From Aldehydirespirator sp965116865 (lineage in GTDB: Bacteria; Actinomycetota; Acidimicrobiia; Acidimicrobiales; Aldehydirespiratoraceae): 64,000 bases of DNA. The DNA lies in contig OZ220727.1 in assembly GCA_965116865.1 (NCBI GenBank), positions 930,001 through 994,000 on the forward strand. The letters run 5' to 3'. The position numbers and the translations under genes were made by a program. The notes below the pieces were generated by a model. The model worked only from the letters and a program-made list of their open reading frames with translations. It searched no databases and was not told the DNA's origin. Within the stretch, counting starts at the first letter, position 1; each line of letters begins with the position of its first letter. This document shows positions 50,471 to 59,399 of the stretch, piece after piece.

Positions 50471-53400
50471 GAGGGTGTCGCGCCGGTGGGCTGGGGCTGT
50501 GCTCGCGGCTGCGGCGCTGGCCGCGGTGCTGCTGTCCGCGTCGGCGCCGGCTCAGGGCGCCGACGTTGCCGTGCTCGGCGGCATCTCGGTGACCGCGGCG
50601 GGCGACTCGGTCGACAGGCTGCACGGTTTCGCTGCTGATCACAGCGTCTACCACGCGGGGTTCGGCGCGGGTGTGTCGCAGGCGCGGCTCGCGTGGACGG
50701 CCGCGGATGGGGCCGTCGCGGCGGTGTCGGTGCTGGACGCGGACGGTGATGTGCTCGAAGACGCCGGCGGCGGCGAGGACGGCCATCAGGTCGACTTGGA
50801 GGAGGGTGGACTCAACGAGGGAACTGCTCCCCCGGCCTCCGTGGCCGGCTACGACACTGATGCGAAGAGCGACGCCGTCAGCGGCGACAGCACCGGCGAA
50901 CTGGAGCTCAAAGAGCAGGTGCTGTATGTGAATGAGGGCTCGCACGACCCTTCCCAGGACTCTTACGGGGTGAGACTGTCGGCGAAGCCGACGGGGGAGG
51001 TGTCTGTGACGCTGTCGGTGGTTGACGGCGCCGACAGCGACTTGGTGCTGGTGGCGGGCGCGGTGTCTGTGACGGTGTCGGGCTCGGGGTCGGTGCTGGC
51101 GTTGACGTTCAGCACCGCAGACTGGGACACGTTCCAGTCGGTGACGGTGCATGCCTCCCACGACGACGACCTCGCGAACGAAATCAGGACGCTGGCGCAT
51201 ACCGCGTCGGGCGGCGGCTACGCCGTGTCGGCCAACGTGGTCGTGAATGTCTACGACGACGACACCGGCGACCTGGAGTTCGATGGGGTGCCGGTGGCTG
51301 TGGTCGAGGGCGAGTCGGCTGTGTACGGGGTGAAGCTGTCGGTGCCGCCGTTTGGGAAGGTGACGGTGTCGGTGTTCAGCATAAGCAACAATGGTCTGGT
51401 GTTGGCGGCGGGCTCGGTGTCGGTGTCTTCGTCGAATAGAGATACGGAGTTGGTGTTGACGTTCAGCACCGCAGACTGGGACACGTTCCAGTCGGTGACG
51501 GTGCATGCTGGCGGCACCGTCCGCAACGAGGTGCTGCAACACACAGCGTCGGGCCCCGTCTACAGAGTGTCGCGTAATGTGGACGTGGCCGTAGTCGACT
51601 CGTCGAGACTGGTGTTCTCGGACGTGGCATTGTCGGTCGATGAGGGCTCGCACGCCAAGTACGGGGTGAAACTGTCGGAGAAGCCGACGGGGAATGTGGC
51701 GGTGTCTGTGCCCGGCGGCGCGCGCAGTGATCTGGTGCTGGTGGCGGACTCGGTGTCTGTGACGGTGTCGGACTCTGGGACGGTGCTGACGTTGACGTTC
51801 AGCAGCAGCGACTGGAACACCTACAAGTCGGTGACGGTGCATGCCGGCCACGACGACGACGTCGGCGACGACTCCGAGACGCTGGCGCACAAGGCGTCGG
51901 GCGGCGGCTACAGCACGACGGGCGACGTGACGGTCACCGTCACAGACGACGACACCGGCGAGTTGGCGTTCAGTCCGAATTCGCTGACAGTGGATGAGGG
52001 CTCGAGCAAGCGGTACGGGGTGCGGTTGTCGGCGCAGCCGTCGGGGCCTGTGTCGGTGACGGTGGCGGTGCCCGGCGGCGGGCACAGCGACTTGGTGCTG
52101 GTGGCGCCGGGGCTGTCGGTGTCTGTGTCGGATGCGGGGTCGGTGACGGTGTTGACGTTCACCACCGGAGACTGGGACACGTTCCAGTCGGTGACGGTGC
52201 ATGCCTCCCACGACGACGACCTCACGAACGAAATCAGGACGCTGGCGCATACCGCGTCGGGCGGCGGCTACAGCGCGACGGGCGACGTGACGGTCACCGT
52301 CACAGACGACGACACCGGCGAACTGGAGCTCAAAGAGCAGGTGCTGTATGTGAATGAGGGCTCGCACGACCCTTCCCAGGACTCTTACGGGGTGAGACTG
52401 TCGGCGAAGCCGACGGGGGAGGTGTCTGTGACGCTGTCGGTGGTTGACGGCGCCGACAGCGACTTGGTGCTGGTGGCGGGCGCGGTGTCTGTGACGGTGT
52501 CGGGCTCGGGGTCGGTGCTGGCGTTGACGTTCAGCACCGCAGACTGGGACACGTTCCAGTCGGTGACGGTGCATGCCTCCCACGACGACGACCTCGCGAA
52601 CGAAATCAGGACGCTGGCGCATACCGCGTCGGGCGGCGGCTACGCCGTGTCGGCCAACGTGGTCGTGAATGTCTACGACGACGACACCGGCGACCTGGAG
52701 TTCGATGGGGTGCCGGTGGCTGTGGTCGAGGGCGAGTCGGCTGTGTACGGGGTGAAGCTGTCGGTGCCGCCGTTGGGGAAGGTGGCGGTGTCGGTGCACG
52801 GCAGAAGCAACAATGGTCTGGTGTTGGCGGCGGGCTCGGTGTCGGTGTCTTCGCCGATTGTTTTTGATGATTTGGTGTTGACGTTCAGCACCGCAGACTG
52901 GGACACGTTCCAGTCGGTGACGGTGCATGCCGGCGGCACCGTCCGCAACGAGGTGCTGCAACACATAGCGTCGGGCCCCATCTACAGAGTGTCGCGTAAT
53001 GTGGACGTGGCCGTCTGTAGACGGGGCCCGACGCTATGTGTGGCCGTAGTCGACTCGTCGAGACTGGTGTTCTCGGAAGTGTCATTGGTGATCGATGAGG
53101 GCTCGCACGCCGAGTACGGGGTGAGACTGGCGGAGAAGCCGACGGGGAATGTGTCGGTGGCGGTGTCTGTGCCCGGCGGCGCGCGCAGTGATCTGGTGCT
53201 GGTGACGGGCGCGGTGTCTGTGACGGTGTCGGACTCTGGGACGGTGCTGACGTTGACGTTCAGCACCAGCGACTGGAACACCTACCAGTCGGTGACGGTG
53301 CGCGCCGGCCGCGACGCCGACACCGTCGACGATTCTGAGACGATACGCCACAGCGTGACCGGCGGCGGCTACAGCGGGTCGGGCGACGTGACAGTCACCG

Positions 53401-54104
53401 TCATAGACGACGGCATCGCGCCTCCTCCGCCGCCTCCTCCGCCTCCTCCGCCGCCTCCTCCGCCTCCTCCGCCGCCTTCGCCGCCTTCGCCGTCTCCGCC
53501 GCCGGGGCCGCCCGCGCCACGGAACCCGGCTGAGGAGTTCTCTGACCTCGGCGACGCCGGAGTGCATTCTGAGACTGTGCTCGCGCTGGCATCTGAGGGG
53601 GTGCTGGCCCGCACTGGCTGCCGGCGGGGACGGTTGTGCCCCAACGAGCCGATCCGCCGCTGGGAGATGGCGGTGTGGCTGGTGCGGGTGCTAGACGGCG
53701 ACGACCCCGGCCGCCCCCGCCGGTCGAGCTTCGACGACGTGAGCGCCGGCCTGTGGTGGGCCGGCCACGCCGAACGGCTCGCGCAGCTGCGCATCACGCT
53801 GGGATGCTCCACCCAGCCGCGGCTGTACTGCCCCGACGATCCCGTCACCCGCGCCCAGATGGCCAGCTTCCTCGTGAGGGCCTTCGATCTGGCCGAGGCC
53901 GGCCCGGCAGGCTTCGAGGACGGCTCCGGCACCGGCCACGACGCCGCCATCGACGCCCTGTCGGCGGCCCGCATCACGCTGGGATGCTCCACCCAGCCGC
54001 GGCTGTACTGCCCCCAGCGGCCCACGGCCAGAGCCCAGATGGCCAGCTTCCTCACCCGCGCCTCCGAGCACCAAGACACCGCACAGCCCTCCGCCGCAGG
54101 CTGA
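50451..54104 (+). CDS. large secreted Calx-beta-like repeat protein with SLH-like C-terminus
   Basis: 1217 residues from the GTG at 50451; starting at 50373 would add 26. Signal peptide VLAAAALAAVLLSASAPAQG. About eight Calx-beta-like modules follow (pattern YGV(K/R)LS..P.G.V.V, LTFSTADWDTFQSVTVHA). A 474-residue block is duplicated (50898 and 52320). Then come about 19 prolines, and SLH-like repeats with LGCSTQPRLYCP and RAQMASFL. A 33-bp fold-back insertion adds CRRGPTLCVAV near 53020. Surface-anchored adhesin or matrix protein by analogy. Confidence 0.82.
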   Translation: MSRGVLARVSRRWAGAVLAAAALAAVLLSASAPAQGADVAVLGGISVTAAGDSVDRLHGFAADHSVYHAGFGAGVSQARLAWTAADGAVAAVSVLDADGDVLEDAGGGEDGHQVDLEEGGLNEGTAPPASVAGYDTDAKSDAVSGDSTGELELKEQVLYVNEGSHDPSQDSYGVRLSAKPTGEVSVTLSVVDGADSDLVLVAGAVSVTVSGSGSVLALTFSTADWDTFQSVTVHASHDDDLANEIRTLAHTASGGGYAVSANVVVNVYDDDTGDLEFDGVPVAVVEGESAVYGVKLSVPPFGKVTVSVFSISNNGLVLAAGSVSVSSSNRDTELVLTFSTADWDTFQSVTVHAGGTVRNEVLQHTASGPVYRVSRNVDVAVVDSSRLVFSDVALSVDEGSHAKYGVKLSEKPTGNVAVSVPGGARSDLVLVADSVSVTVSDSGTVLTLTFSSSDWNTYKSVTVHAGHDDDVGDDSETLAHKASGGGYSTTGDVTVTVTDDDTGELAFSPNSLTVDEGSSKRYGVRLSAQPSGPVSVTVAVPGGGHSDLVLVAPGLSVSVSDAGSVTVLTFTTGDWDTFQSVTVHASHDDDLTNEIRTLAHTASGGGYSATGDVTVTVTDDDTGELELKEQVLYVNEGSHDPSQDSYGVRLSAKPTGEVSVTLSVVDGADSDLVLVAGAVSVTVSGSGSVLALTFSTADWDTFQSVTVHASHDDDLANEIRTLAHTASGGGYAVSANVVVNVYDDDTGDLEFDGVPVAVVEGESAVYGVKLSVPPLGKVAVSVHGRSNNGLVLAAGSVSVSSPIVFDDLVLTFSTADWDTFQSVTVHAGGTVRNEVLQHIASGPIYRVSRNVDVAVCRRGPTLCVAVVDSSRLVFSEVSLVIDEGSHAEYGVRLAEKPTGNVSVAVSVPGGARSDLVLVTGAVSVTVSDSGTVLTLTFSTSDWNTYQSVTVRAGRDADTVDDSETIRHSVTGGGYSGSGDVTVTVIDDGIAPPPPPPPPPPPPPPPPPPPSPPSPSPPPGPPAPRNPAEEFSDLGDAGVHSETVLALASEGVLARTGCRRGRLCPNEPIRRWEMAVWLVRVLDGDDPGRPRRSSFDDVSAGLWWAGHAERLAQLRITLGCSTQPRLYCPDDPVTRAQMASFLVRAFDLAEAGPAGFEDGSGTGHDAAIDALSAARITLGCSTQPRLYCPQRPTARAQMASFLTRASEHQDTAQPSAAG
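50898..53060. repeat. 1422-bp internal duplication in the large surface-protein gene
   Basis: GAACTGGAGCTCAAAGAGCA at 50898 recurs at 52320; the following 700 bp are nearly identical. The period is 474 codons. Confidence 0.88.
53008..53046. repeat. 27-bp inverted duplication (fold-back insertion)
   Basis: TCTGTAGACGGGGCCCGACG plus CTATGTG is the reverse complement, with one mismatch, of the segment at about 52969-52995. The equivalent place in the first duplicate (near 51590) lacks it. The insertion is 33 bp and in frame. Confidence 0.85.
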
Positions 54105-54501
54105 CCACAACCAATCCCCAACTCCGAGACGAGGCGGGCACGCCGCCGCGGACACCGACGCCGCGGCCAGGTCGCGCAGAGCGCGGCGAACGGCCGCAGC
54201 CCGACAGCGAGCGACTGATAGTTCCAGTTGGGCCTGCGCGACAACGCGGGATGCGGAGTGGTTGAGGGTCCCCGTCGAGCCGTCGAGGCCCTGATGGGAT
54301 CGGTGATCTCCAGATCAACCCATCCAGGAGGGCCTCGACGGCTAGTGTCCTGAGTGGTTGGTTGTGGTGGTTGGTTGTGTTATGGTGTGTCACGAACCAG
54401 CCAACGCAGCCTAGCCACCTCTCCACAATTCGAGAGGAAGCTCAAGCTCGCGGTGTCGCAGCGGACTTGTCCGCACTGCCTCTTATGCAAAGCTCCTGCG
54501 G
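54105..54501. other. intergenic region with an ISL3-type end
   Basis: No gene seen. 54255-54345 resembles an ISL3 terminus; then GGTTGGTTGTGGTGGTTGGT repeats lead to the 3' end of thiD. Confidence 0.55.
54255..54345. mobile_element. solo ISL3-type terminus
   Basis: GTGGTTGAGGGTCC, then GGCCCTGATGGGATCGGTGA, then CCAGGAGGGCC match in order the end of the ISL3 element at 25228-25380 (read from the opposite strand). No transposase follows. Confidence 0.6.
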
Positions 54502-55302
54502 TCAGCGGGAGCGGCGGGCGTGGGACACCGGGCCGGGGCCGACGAGCGGCCACCCTGCGGAGGCTTCGATGGCCGAGCGCACGAAACGGCCTGCGGCGGC
54601 CACGGCGCGCTCGAGGTCGGCGCCGAGGGCGAGACCGGCCGCCAGCGCCGCCGAGAAGGTGCATCCGCTGCCTCGGACGTTGCCGGTGTCGACGCGTCTG
54701 CCGGGCTCGACCCAGGCGTCGCCGGACGCGGTGATCACCACGTCGTCGGGCCGGCCGTCGAAACCGCCGCCGGTCACCACCACGGCACCGGACCCCAGGC
54801 GGCGGAAGGTCCCGGCGCGCTCCAGCACGGCTTCCGGGCCGGGCAGCGGCGCACCGACCAGCAACTCGGCCTCGCGACGGTTCGGTGTGATCGCCCGGGC
54901 GAGCCGGAACAGTCGCCGGCGATAGGCCTCCTCCACCTCGGCGGCCACGAACGGCACTCCCTTTCCGTCCACCATCACCGGGTCGACCACCGGCGCCGGC
55001 AGGACGCCGCTCTCGACCCGGTCCGCCACCAACTCCACGACCTCGCGCCCGAGGAGCAGCCCAGTCTTGGCCCCGGAGAGCGCCAGTTCGGACGCCACCG
55101 AGTCGATCTGACGGGCCACCAGGCCGGGGGCGACCGGGTCGACCGCGGTGACCGCAGTCAGCGACTGCGCTGTGACCGCAGTCAGCGAGCTCGCTCCGTG
55201 GACCCCCAGGGCGGCGAACGTGGCCATGTCGGCTTGCACGCCCGCGCCTCCCAGAGGGTCCGAAGCGGCTATCGTGAGGAGCACGGGCGGCATGGTCGGC
55301 AT
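54502..55302 (-). CDS. thiD: hydroxymethylpyrimidine/phosphomethylpyrimidine kinase
   Basis: 266 residues from the ATG at 55302 (an ATG at 55293 is possible). It phosphorylates HMP and HMP-P for thiamine synthesis. Ribokinase-fold segments: TIAASDPLGGAGVQADMATF, HGASSLTAVTAQ, VVDPVMVDGKG, ITPNRREAELL and the anion hole/catalytic GSGCTFSAALAAGLA. The segment SLTAVTAQSLTAVTAVDP shows a small in-frame duplication in place of the usual single TAVTAQ. Confidence 0.92.
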   Translation of the reverse strand: MPTMPPVLLTIAASDPLGGAGVQADMATFAALGVHGASSLTAVTAQSLTAVTAVDPVAPGLVARQIDSVASELALSGAKTGLLLGREVVELVADRVESGVLPAPVVDPVMVDGKGVPFVAAEVEEAYRRRLFRLARAITPNRREAELLVGAPLPGPEAVLERAGTFRRLGSGAVVVTGGGFDGRPDDVVITASGDAWVEPGRRVDTGNVRGSGCTFSAALAAGLALGADLERAVAAAGRFVRSAIEASAGWPLVGPGPVSHARRSR

Positions 55303-55412
55303 CACGACCCTCGATCGTGCCACACAACCGCCTCACAGCGTCGCCTTCGCTCGGGGTCGCCGGATCGCCGCCGTGCCGCTCCCAACCCGTCCGCTAGCTG
55401 GAAGACGCACGA

Positions 55413-55961
55413 ATGGAATCGACCCGCGGGAAGCTTCTCGTGGCCGCGCCGAGCCTGTCCGATCCCAACTTCCGCCAGACCGTGCTGCTGATGCTCGAGC
55501 ACAGCGGCGAGGGTGCGCTGGGCGTGGCGCTCAACCGGCCCAGCGAGCTGACCGTCAGCAGCGTCATCGGGGACTGGGCGATCAGGGTGAGCAAGCCGCG
55601 GGTGGTCTTCGTAGGAGGTCCGGTCAGCCAGTCCTCGGTGATCGCGCTGGCGTCCGTGGTGCTCGACGACGCCGACGAGAACTGGTCTCAGATCGTCGGG
55701 CGGACAGGTACCGTCGACCTGGAACGCGACCCCGACGAGATCGGCGGGCTGGACGAGGTGCGCATCTTCGCCGGATACGCCGCGTGGGCGCCGGGGCAGC
55801 TCGAGGCCGAACTGGCCGAGGACGCCTGGATCGTGCTCGATTTCGACGGGTCCGACCCGTTCACTGAGGACCCGCTGGAGCTGTGGTGGCAGGTGTTCGC
55901 CCGCCAGCCGGGCGACCTGAGGCGGCTGCGCCTCTACCCGCGCAACCCCGCCGACAACTGA
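55413..55961 (+). CDS. UPF0301 YqgE/AlgH-family protein
   Basis: 182 residues, normal length. Conserved KLLVAAPSLSDPNFRQTVLL, HSGEGALGVALNRPSEL, FVGGPVS and RIFAGYAAWAPGQLEAEL. The family is of unsettled function; proposed to act in regulation. A 12-C tract starts eight bases after the stop. Confidence 0.93.
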   Translation: MESTRGKLLVAAPSLSDPNFRQTVLLMLEHSGEGALGVALNRPSELTVSSVIGDWAIRVSKPRVVFVGGPVSQSSVIALASVVLDDADENWSQIVGRTGTVDLERDPDEIGGLDEVRIFAGYAAWAPGQLEAELAEDAWIVLDFDGSDPFTEDPLELWWQVFARQPGDLRRLRLYPRNPADN

Positions 55962-55969
55962 CCCTCCCT

Positions 55970-55981
55970 CCCCCCCCCCCC
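55970..55981. repeat. poly-C tract (12 C) after algH-type gene
   Basis: Fourth poly-C run within 8 kb; non-coding here. Confidence 0.95.
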
Positions 55982-56044
55982 ATACATTGTTGAGCGGTCC
56001 CGGCGCGGAAGGATGCCACAGAACGGTCGGAGCGCTCGCAAAGC

Positions 56045-56140
56045 GGGCAGTGCTCAGCCGTGTCGGCGGTCGCGGGACAGGCGGCCGGGACGGTGAGGTC
56101 GAAGCGCTCGCAGAGCGGGCAGTGCTCAGCCGTGGGCCGC
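56045..56140. repeat. duplicated trpA 3' flank
   Basis: GAGCGCTCGCAAAGCGGGCA plus GTGCTCAGCCGTG and its near copy 71 bp on. The copy next to trpA includes the trpA stop (TGA in CGGCTGAGC); the outer copy keeps the same bases. Confidence 0.85.
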
Positions 56141-56956
56141 GTCGAGGGCGGCGCGGAACTCGGCCACAAGCGCGGCGACGCCCTCCGGTCCGGCGCCCTC
56201 CAGCATCCGGGTGACGACGGCCGAGCCGACCACCGCCCCGTCGGCCACCTCGCACACCTCCGCCGCTTGCGCCGGCGTGCCCACCCCCACTCCAACCAGC
56301 ACGGGCCGGTCGGTGACCCCCTTCAGACGGGCCGCGGTGGCCGTCGCGCCGACGGCCAGGTCCTCGCGGACCCCGGTGACACCCATCAGGCCGACGCTGT
56401 ACACGAAGCCGCGGGAGCGGGCGCAGATCCTCGGCAGGCGCTCGTCGGGCGCGGTGGGCGCGGCCAGCAACACCGTCTCCACTCCGGCAGCGTCCGCGCA
56501 CTGCGACCACTCCCCCGCTTCCTCCAGCGGCAGGTCGGGCAGGATGCAGCCGCTCACGCCGGACTCCGCCAGAGACGAAGCGAACCGCTCGTAGCCCATG
56601 TGGTGGGCGATGTTCGCGTACGTCATCACTGCGGTGGGCACGCAGATGTCGGCCGCCGCACTCCGCACAGCGGCCAGGACCGACTGCGGGGTGGCGCCCT
56701 CCGACAGGGCCCGGTCGTTGGCCTGCTGGATGGTCGTGCCGTCCATCACCGGATCCGAGAACGGCACGCCGATCTCGATGGCGTCGGCTCCGGCGGCCGC
56801 TGCCGCGCAGATCGTCTCCAGCCAGTCTTCGCCCAGGCCGCCGGTGAGATACGGCACGAAGCACTTGCCGCCGGCGTGGCGACGCGCCCGGAGCACGGTC
56901 TCGAGCCGGCCGTGGCCGCCGGGTGCGCCGGACGCCGAACAGCCGGCGCCGCTCAT
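56126..56956 (-). CDS. trpA: tryptophan synthase alpha chain
   Basis: 276 residues. It cleaves indole-3-glycerol phosphate to indole, passed to TrpB. Catalytic E61 and D72 in EIGVPFSDPVMDG, plus YGV-type segments SVGLMGVTGVRE and VGVGVGTPAQA. The ATG overlaps the trpB stop (ATGA). Last gene of the trp run. Confidence 0.95.
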   Translation of the reverse strand: MSGAGCSASGAPGGHGRLETVLRARRHAGGKCFVPYLTGGLGEDWLETICAAAAAGADAIEIGVPFSDPVMDGTTIQQANDRALSEGATPQSVLAAVRSAAADICVPTAVMTYANIAHHMGYERFASSLAESGVSGCILPDLPLEEAGEWSQCADAAGVETVLLAAPTAPDERLPRICARSRGFVYSVGLMGVTGVREDLAVGATATAARLKGVTDRPVLVGVGVGTPAQAAEVCEVADGAVVGSAVVTRMLEGAGPEGVAALVAEFRAALDAAHG

Positions 56957-58671
56957 TCGAGGGCGCCTGTCATCTCCGCTGTCACCGTACGCTGCCTCGA
57001 TCCGTCGTGGGACGTCGGACCTGCCGCGGCCGCCGGCGTCGGTCTGGGCTCTCCCGCACTACCGTCGTCCGGTGGGTCGTGGGGCGTCGGACCTGCCGCG
57101 GCCGCCGGCGTCGGTCTGGGCTCTCCCGCACTACCGTCGTCCGGTGGGTCGTGGGGCGTCGGACCTGCCGCGGCCGCCGGCGTCGGTCTGGGCTCTCCCG
57201 CACTACCGTCGTCCGGTGGGTCGTGGGGCGTCGGACCTGCTGTGGCCGCCGGCGTGGCGGGCTGCCGTCGCCCGAGGATGCGCATCATCTGGTCCACATC
57301 CTTGTCGCCCCGTCCGCTGAGGTTCAGCAGCACGGTGCGGCCGGCCAGTTCGAAGCGGGCACGCGACACCCAGGCCAGGGCGTGGGCGCATTCCAGGGCG
57401 GGGATGATGCCCTCGGTGCGGGACAGCAGACTGAACGCCTCGACCACCTCGGTGTCGGTGACCTGCACGTAGGTCGCCCGGCCGATGGCGGCCAGATGCG
57501 AATGCTCCGGCCCGACGCCGGGATAGTCGAGCCCGGCCGATATCGACTGGGCCTCCAGCACCTGACCCCACTCGTCCTGCATCAGATACGACCGCGAACC
57601 GTGGACGATGCCGGGAACGGCCCTGCCGATGGCAGCCCCGCAGGCCGGCTCCACACCCACCAGCTCGGCCGACGTGTCGGCGAAACCGGCGAAGATCCCG
57701 GCCGCGTTGGAGCCGCCCCCCACCGCAGCGGCGACCACGTCGGGCACTCCACCGTCGAGGATCTCCGAACACTGCCGGCGAGCCTCCTCACCGACGACCC
57801 TCTGGAACTCGCGGACCATCCACGGGTAGGGATGCGGACCCATCACCGAGCCCAGGCAGTAGTGGGTGGTGTCGACCACCGCCACCCAGTGGCGCATGGC
57901 CTCGTTGACGGCGTCCTTCAGAGTGCGCGACCCGGTCTCGGCAGCCCGGACCTCGGCGCCCAGCAGTCGCATGCGGAACACGTTGAGCTCCTGGCGGGCG
58001 ATGTCGACTGTGCCCATGTACACGATGCAGTCCATGCCGAACAGGGCTGCCGCGGTGGCGGCTGCCACACCGTGCTGGCCCGCGCCCGTCTCGGCCACCA
58101 GGCTGGTCTTGCCCATGCTCCGGGCCAGCAGGGCCTGGCCGAGCACGTTGTTGATCTTGTGGCTGCCGGTGTGGTTGAGGTCCTCGCGCTTAAGCAGGAG
58201 GCGCACCCCCAACTCCTCGGACAGGTTGGCGCATTCGGTCACCGGCGACGGCCGGCCGGCGTAGACCCGCAGCAGCCGGTCGAGCTCGCTGCGGAAAGCC
58301 GGATCCCTCCAAGCGGAGCGGAAAGCCCGGTCGAGCTCCTGGCAGGCCGGCACCAGCGTCTCGGGCACGAACATGCCCCCGAACTCGCCGAAGCGCCCGT
58401 CGGTGTCAGGCTCGCCCATGAACCCCTTCTCGGACATCGCTGCGGACTCGCCCACAAGACTCCCAGCAGCCGCCACACCGGACTCGCCCACAAGACTCCC
58501 AGCAGCCGCCACACCGGACTCGCCCACAAGACTCCCAGCAGCCGCCACACCGGACTCGCCCACAAGACTCCCAGCAGCCGCCACACCGGACTCGCCCACA
58601 AGACTCCCAGCAGCCGCCACACCGGACTCGCCCATGAACTCGGCCGCTGCTGAGCTGACGGTCCCGGTCAC
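56953..58671 (-). CDS. trpB: tryptophan synthase beta chain with repeat extensions at both ends
   Basis: 572 residues from the GTG at 58671, which overlaps the trpF stop (GTGA); normal TrpB has about 400. It joins indole and serine using PLP. The core begins near MSEKGFMGEPDTDGRFGEFG (58437) and contains the PLP lysine in HTGSHKINN, ETGAGQHG and VGGGSNAAGIF. The first 78 residues contain five 12-residue units (GESGVAAAGSLV). The last 95 contain 24-residue units (TPAAAAGPTPHDPPDDGSAG...). If the ATG at 58437 is used instead, the N-terminal repeats are not translated. Confidence 0.92.
   Translation of the reverse strand: MTGTVSSAAAEFMGESGVAAAGSLVGESGVAAAGSLVGESGVAAAGSLVGESGVAAAGSLVGESGVAAAGSLVGESAAMSEKGFMGEPDTDGRFGEFGGMFVPETLVPACQELDRAFRSAWRDPAFRSELDRLLRVYAGRPSPVTECANLSEELGVRLLLKREDLNHTGSHKINNVLGQALLARSMGKTSLVAETGAGQHGVAAATAAALFGMDCIVYMGTVDIARQELNVFRMRLLGAEVRAAETGSRTLKDAVNEAMRHWVAVVDTTHYCLGSVMGPHPYPWMVREFQRVVGEEARRQCSEILDGGVPDVVAAAVGGGSNAAGIFAGFADTSAELVGVEPACGAAIGRAVPGIVHGSRSYLMQDEWGQVLEAQSISAGLDYPGVGPEHSHLAAIGRATYVQVTDTEVVEAFSLLSRTEGIIPALECAHALAWVSRARFELAGRTVLLNLSGRGDKDVDQMMRILGRRQPATPAATAGPTPHDPPDDGSAGEPRPTPAAAAGPTPHDPPDDGSAGEPRPTPAAAAGPTPHDPPDDGSAGEPRPTPAAAAGPTSHDGSRQRTVTAEMTGALE
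57000..57250. repeat. 72-bp coding repeat at the trpB 3' end
   Basis: ACCGTCGTCCGGTGGGTCGT recurs every 72 bp (57061, 57133 and 57205), three full copies plus a part; 24 codons per unit. Confidence 0.92.
58443..58635. repeat. 36-bp coding repeat at the trpB 5' end
   Basis: CCCACAAGACTCCCAGCAGC plus CGCCACACCGGACTCG, five copies from 58451 with a 36-bp period. Both flanks read CCCATGAAC, a duplicated candidate start (MGE). Confidence 0.92.
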
Positions 58672-59363
58672 GGGTCCTGCTCCCAGTCGTAGGGAGCGGG
58701 CCCGGCCGGCCGGTCGGGTGCTTCGTCCGCCGACTCGGCCCGCTCTCCAGCCATCGCGGCACCGGCTGCCTTGGCCGCGTTCAGGAAGGCTTTCAGCCTG
58801 GCCGGGTCCTTGCGGCCCGGCCGGCCCTCCACGCCGCTGGCCACGTCCACCCCCCAAGGCCGGACCCGTCGAATGGCCGCAGCCACATTCTCGACGTCGA
58901 GGCCGCCCGCCAGGATCAGCCGGTGACCGGCCAGCGGCGCGCCCTCTGCCAGCGACCAGTCGAACACCTCACCGCAGCCCGGCTGCTTGCCGTCGAGCAT
59001 CACCACGTCGGCTCGATAGTCGGCCAGGCGCCGCAAGCCCTCATGGCCGGCCGGGAAGGCCTTGATGGTCACCGGCACCCTCTCGGCCACCCAGGCAGTG
59101 TCCTCGGGCGGCTCGTGGCCGTGGAGCTGGACCGCCCCCAGGCGGGCCTTGGAGGTGATCTCCACCACCCGTGACGGCAACTCGTTGCGGAACACGCCCA
59201 CACTCAGCACATCGCCGGGAAGACGGCGCACGATGTCCCGGACCCTGTCCATGGACACCTGGCGGGGCGACGGCGCGAACACGAACCCCACCGCGTCGGC
59301 GCCCATGGCCACGGCCAGCAGCGCGTCGTCCTCGGTGGTGGTCCCGCAGATCTTGACGAACAC
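58668..59363 (-). CDS. trpF: phosphoribosylanthranilate isomerase
   Basis: 231 residues. It converts phosphoribosylanthranilate to CdRP. KICGTT with the catalytic Cys (C6), GFVFAPSPRQV, VQLHGHE, the Asp in VMLDGKQ and GGLDVENV. The GTG at 59363 reads MFVKICG. The C-terminal 25 residues are a variable tail. Confidence 0.94.
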   Translation of the reverse strand: MFVKICGTTTEDDALLAVAMGADAVGFVFAPSPRQVSMDRVRDIVRRLPGDVLSVGVFRNELPSRVVEITSKARLGAVQLHGHEPPEDTAWVAERVPVTIKAFPAGHEGLRRLADYRADVVMLDGKQPGCGEVFDWSLAEGAPLAGHRLILAGGLDVENVAAAIRRVRPWGVDVASGVEGRPGRKDPARLKAFLNAAKAAGAAMAGERAESADEAPDRPAGPAPYDWEQDP

Positions 59364-59399
59364 GCTCTGACGCTAGTGGGTTGAAGCCTGATACGGCCC

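Noticed and set aside
50253..52964. Minus-strand frame rich in His and Arg opposite the large surface protein
   Set aside because: Shadow of a highly repetitive coding sequence; no start signals or homology.
58443..58635. Possible CRISPR or regulatory array in front of trpB
   Set aside because: 36-bp units are contiguous and in frame with trpB; no spacers.
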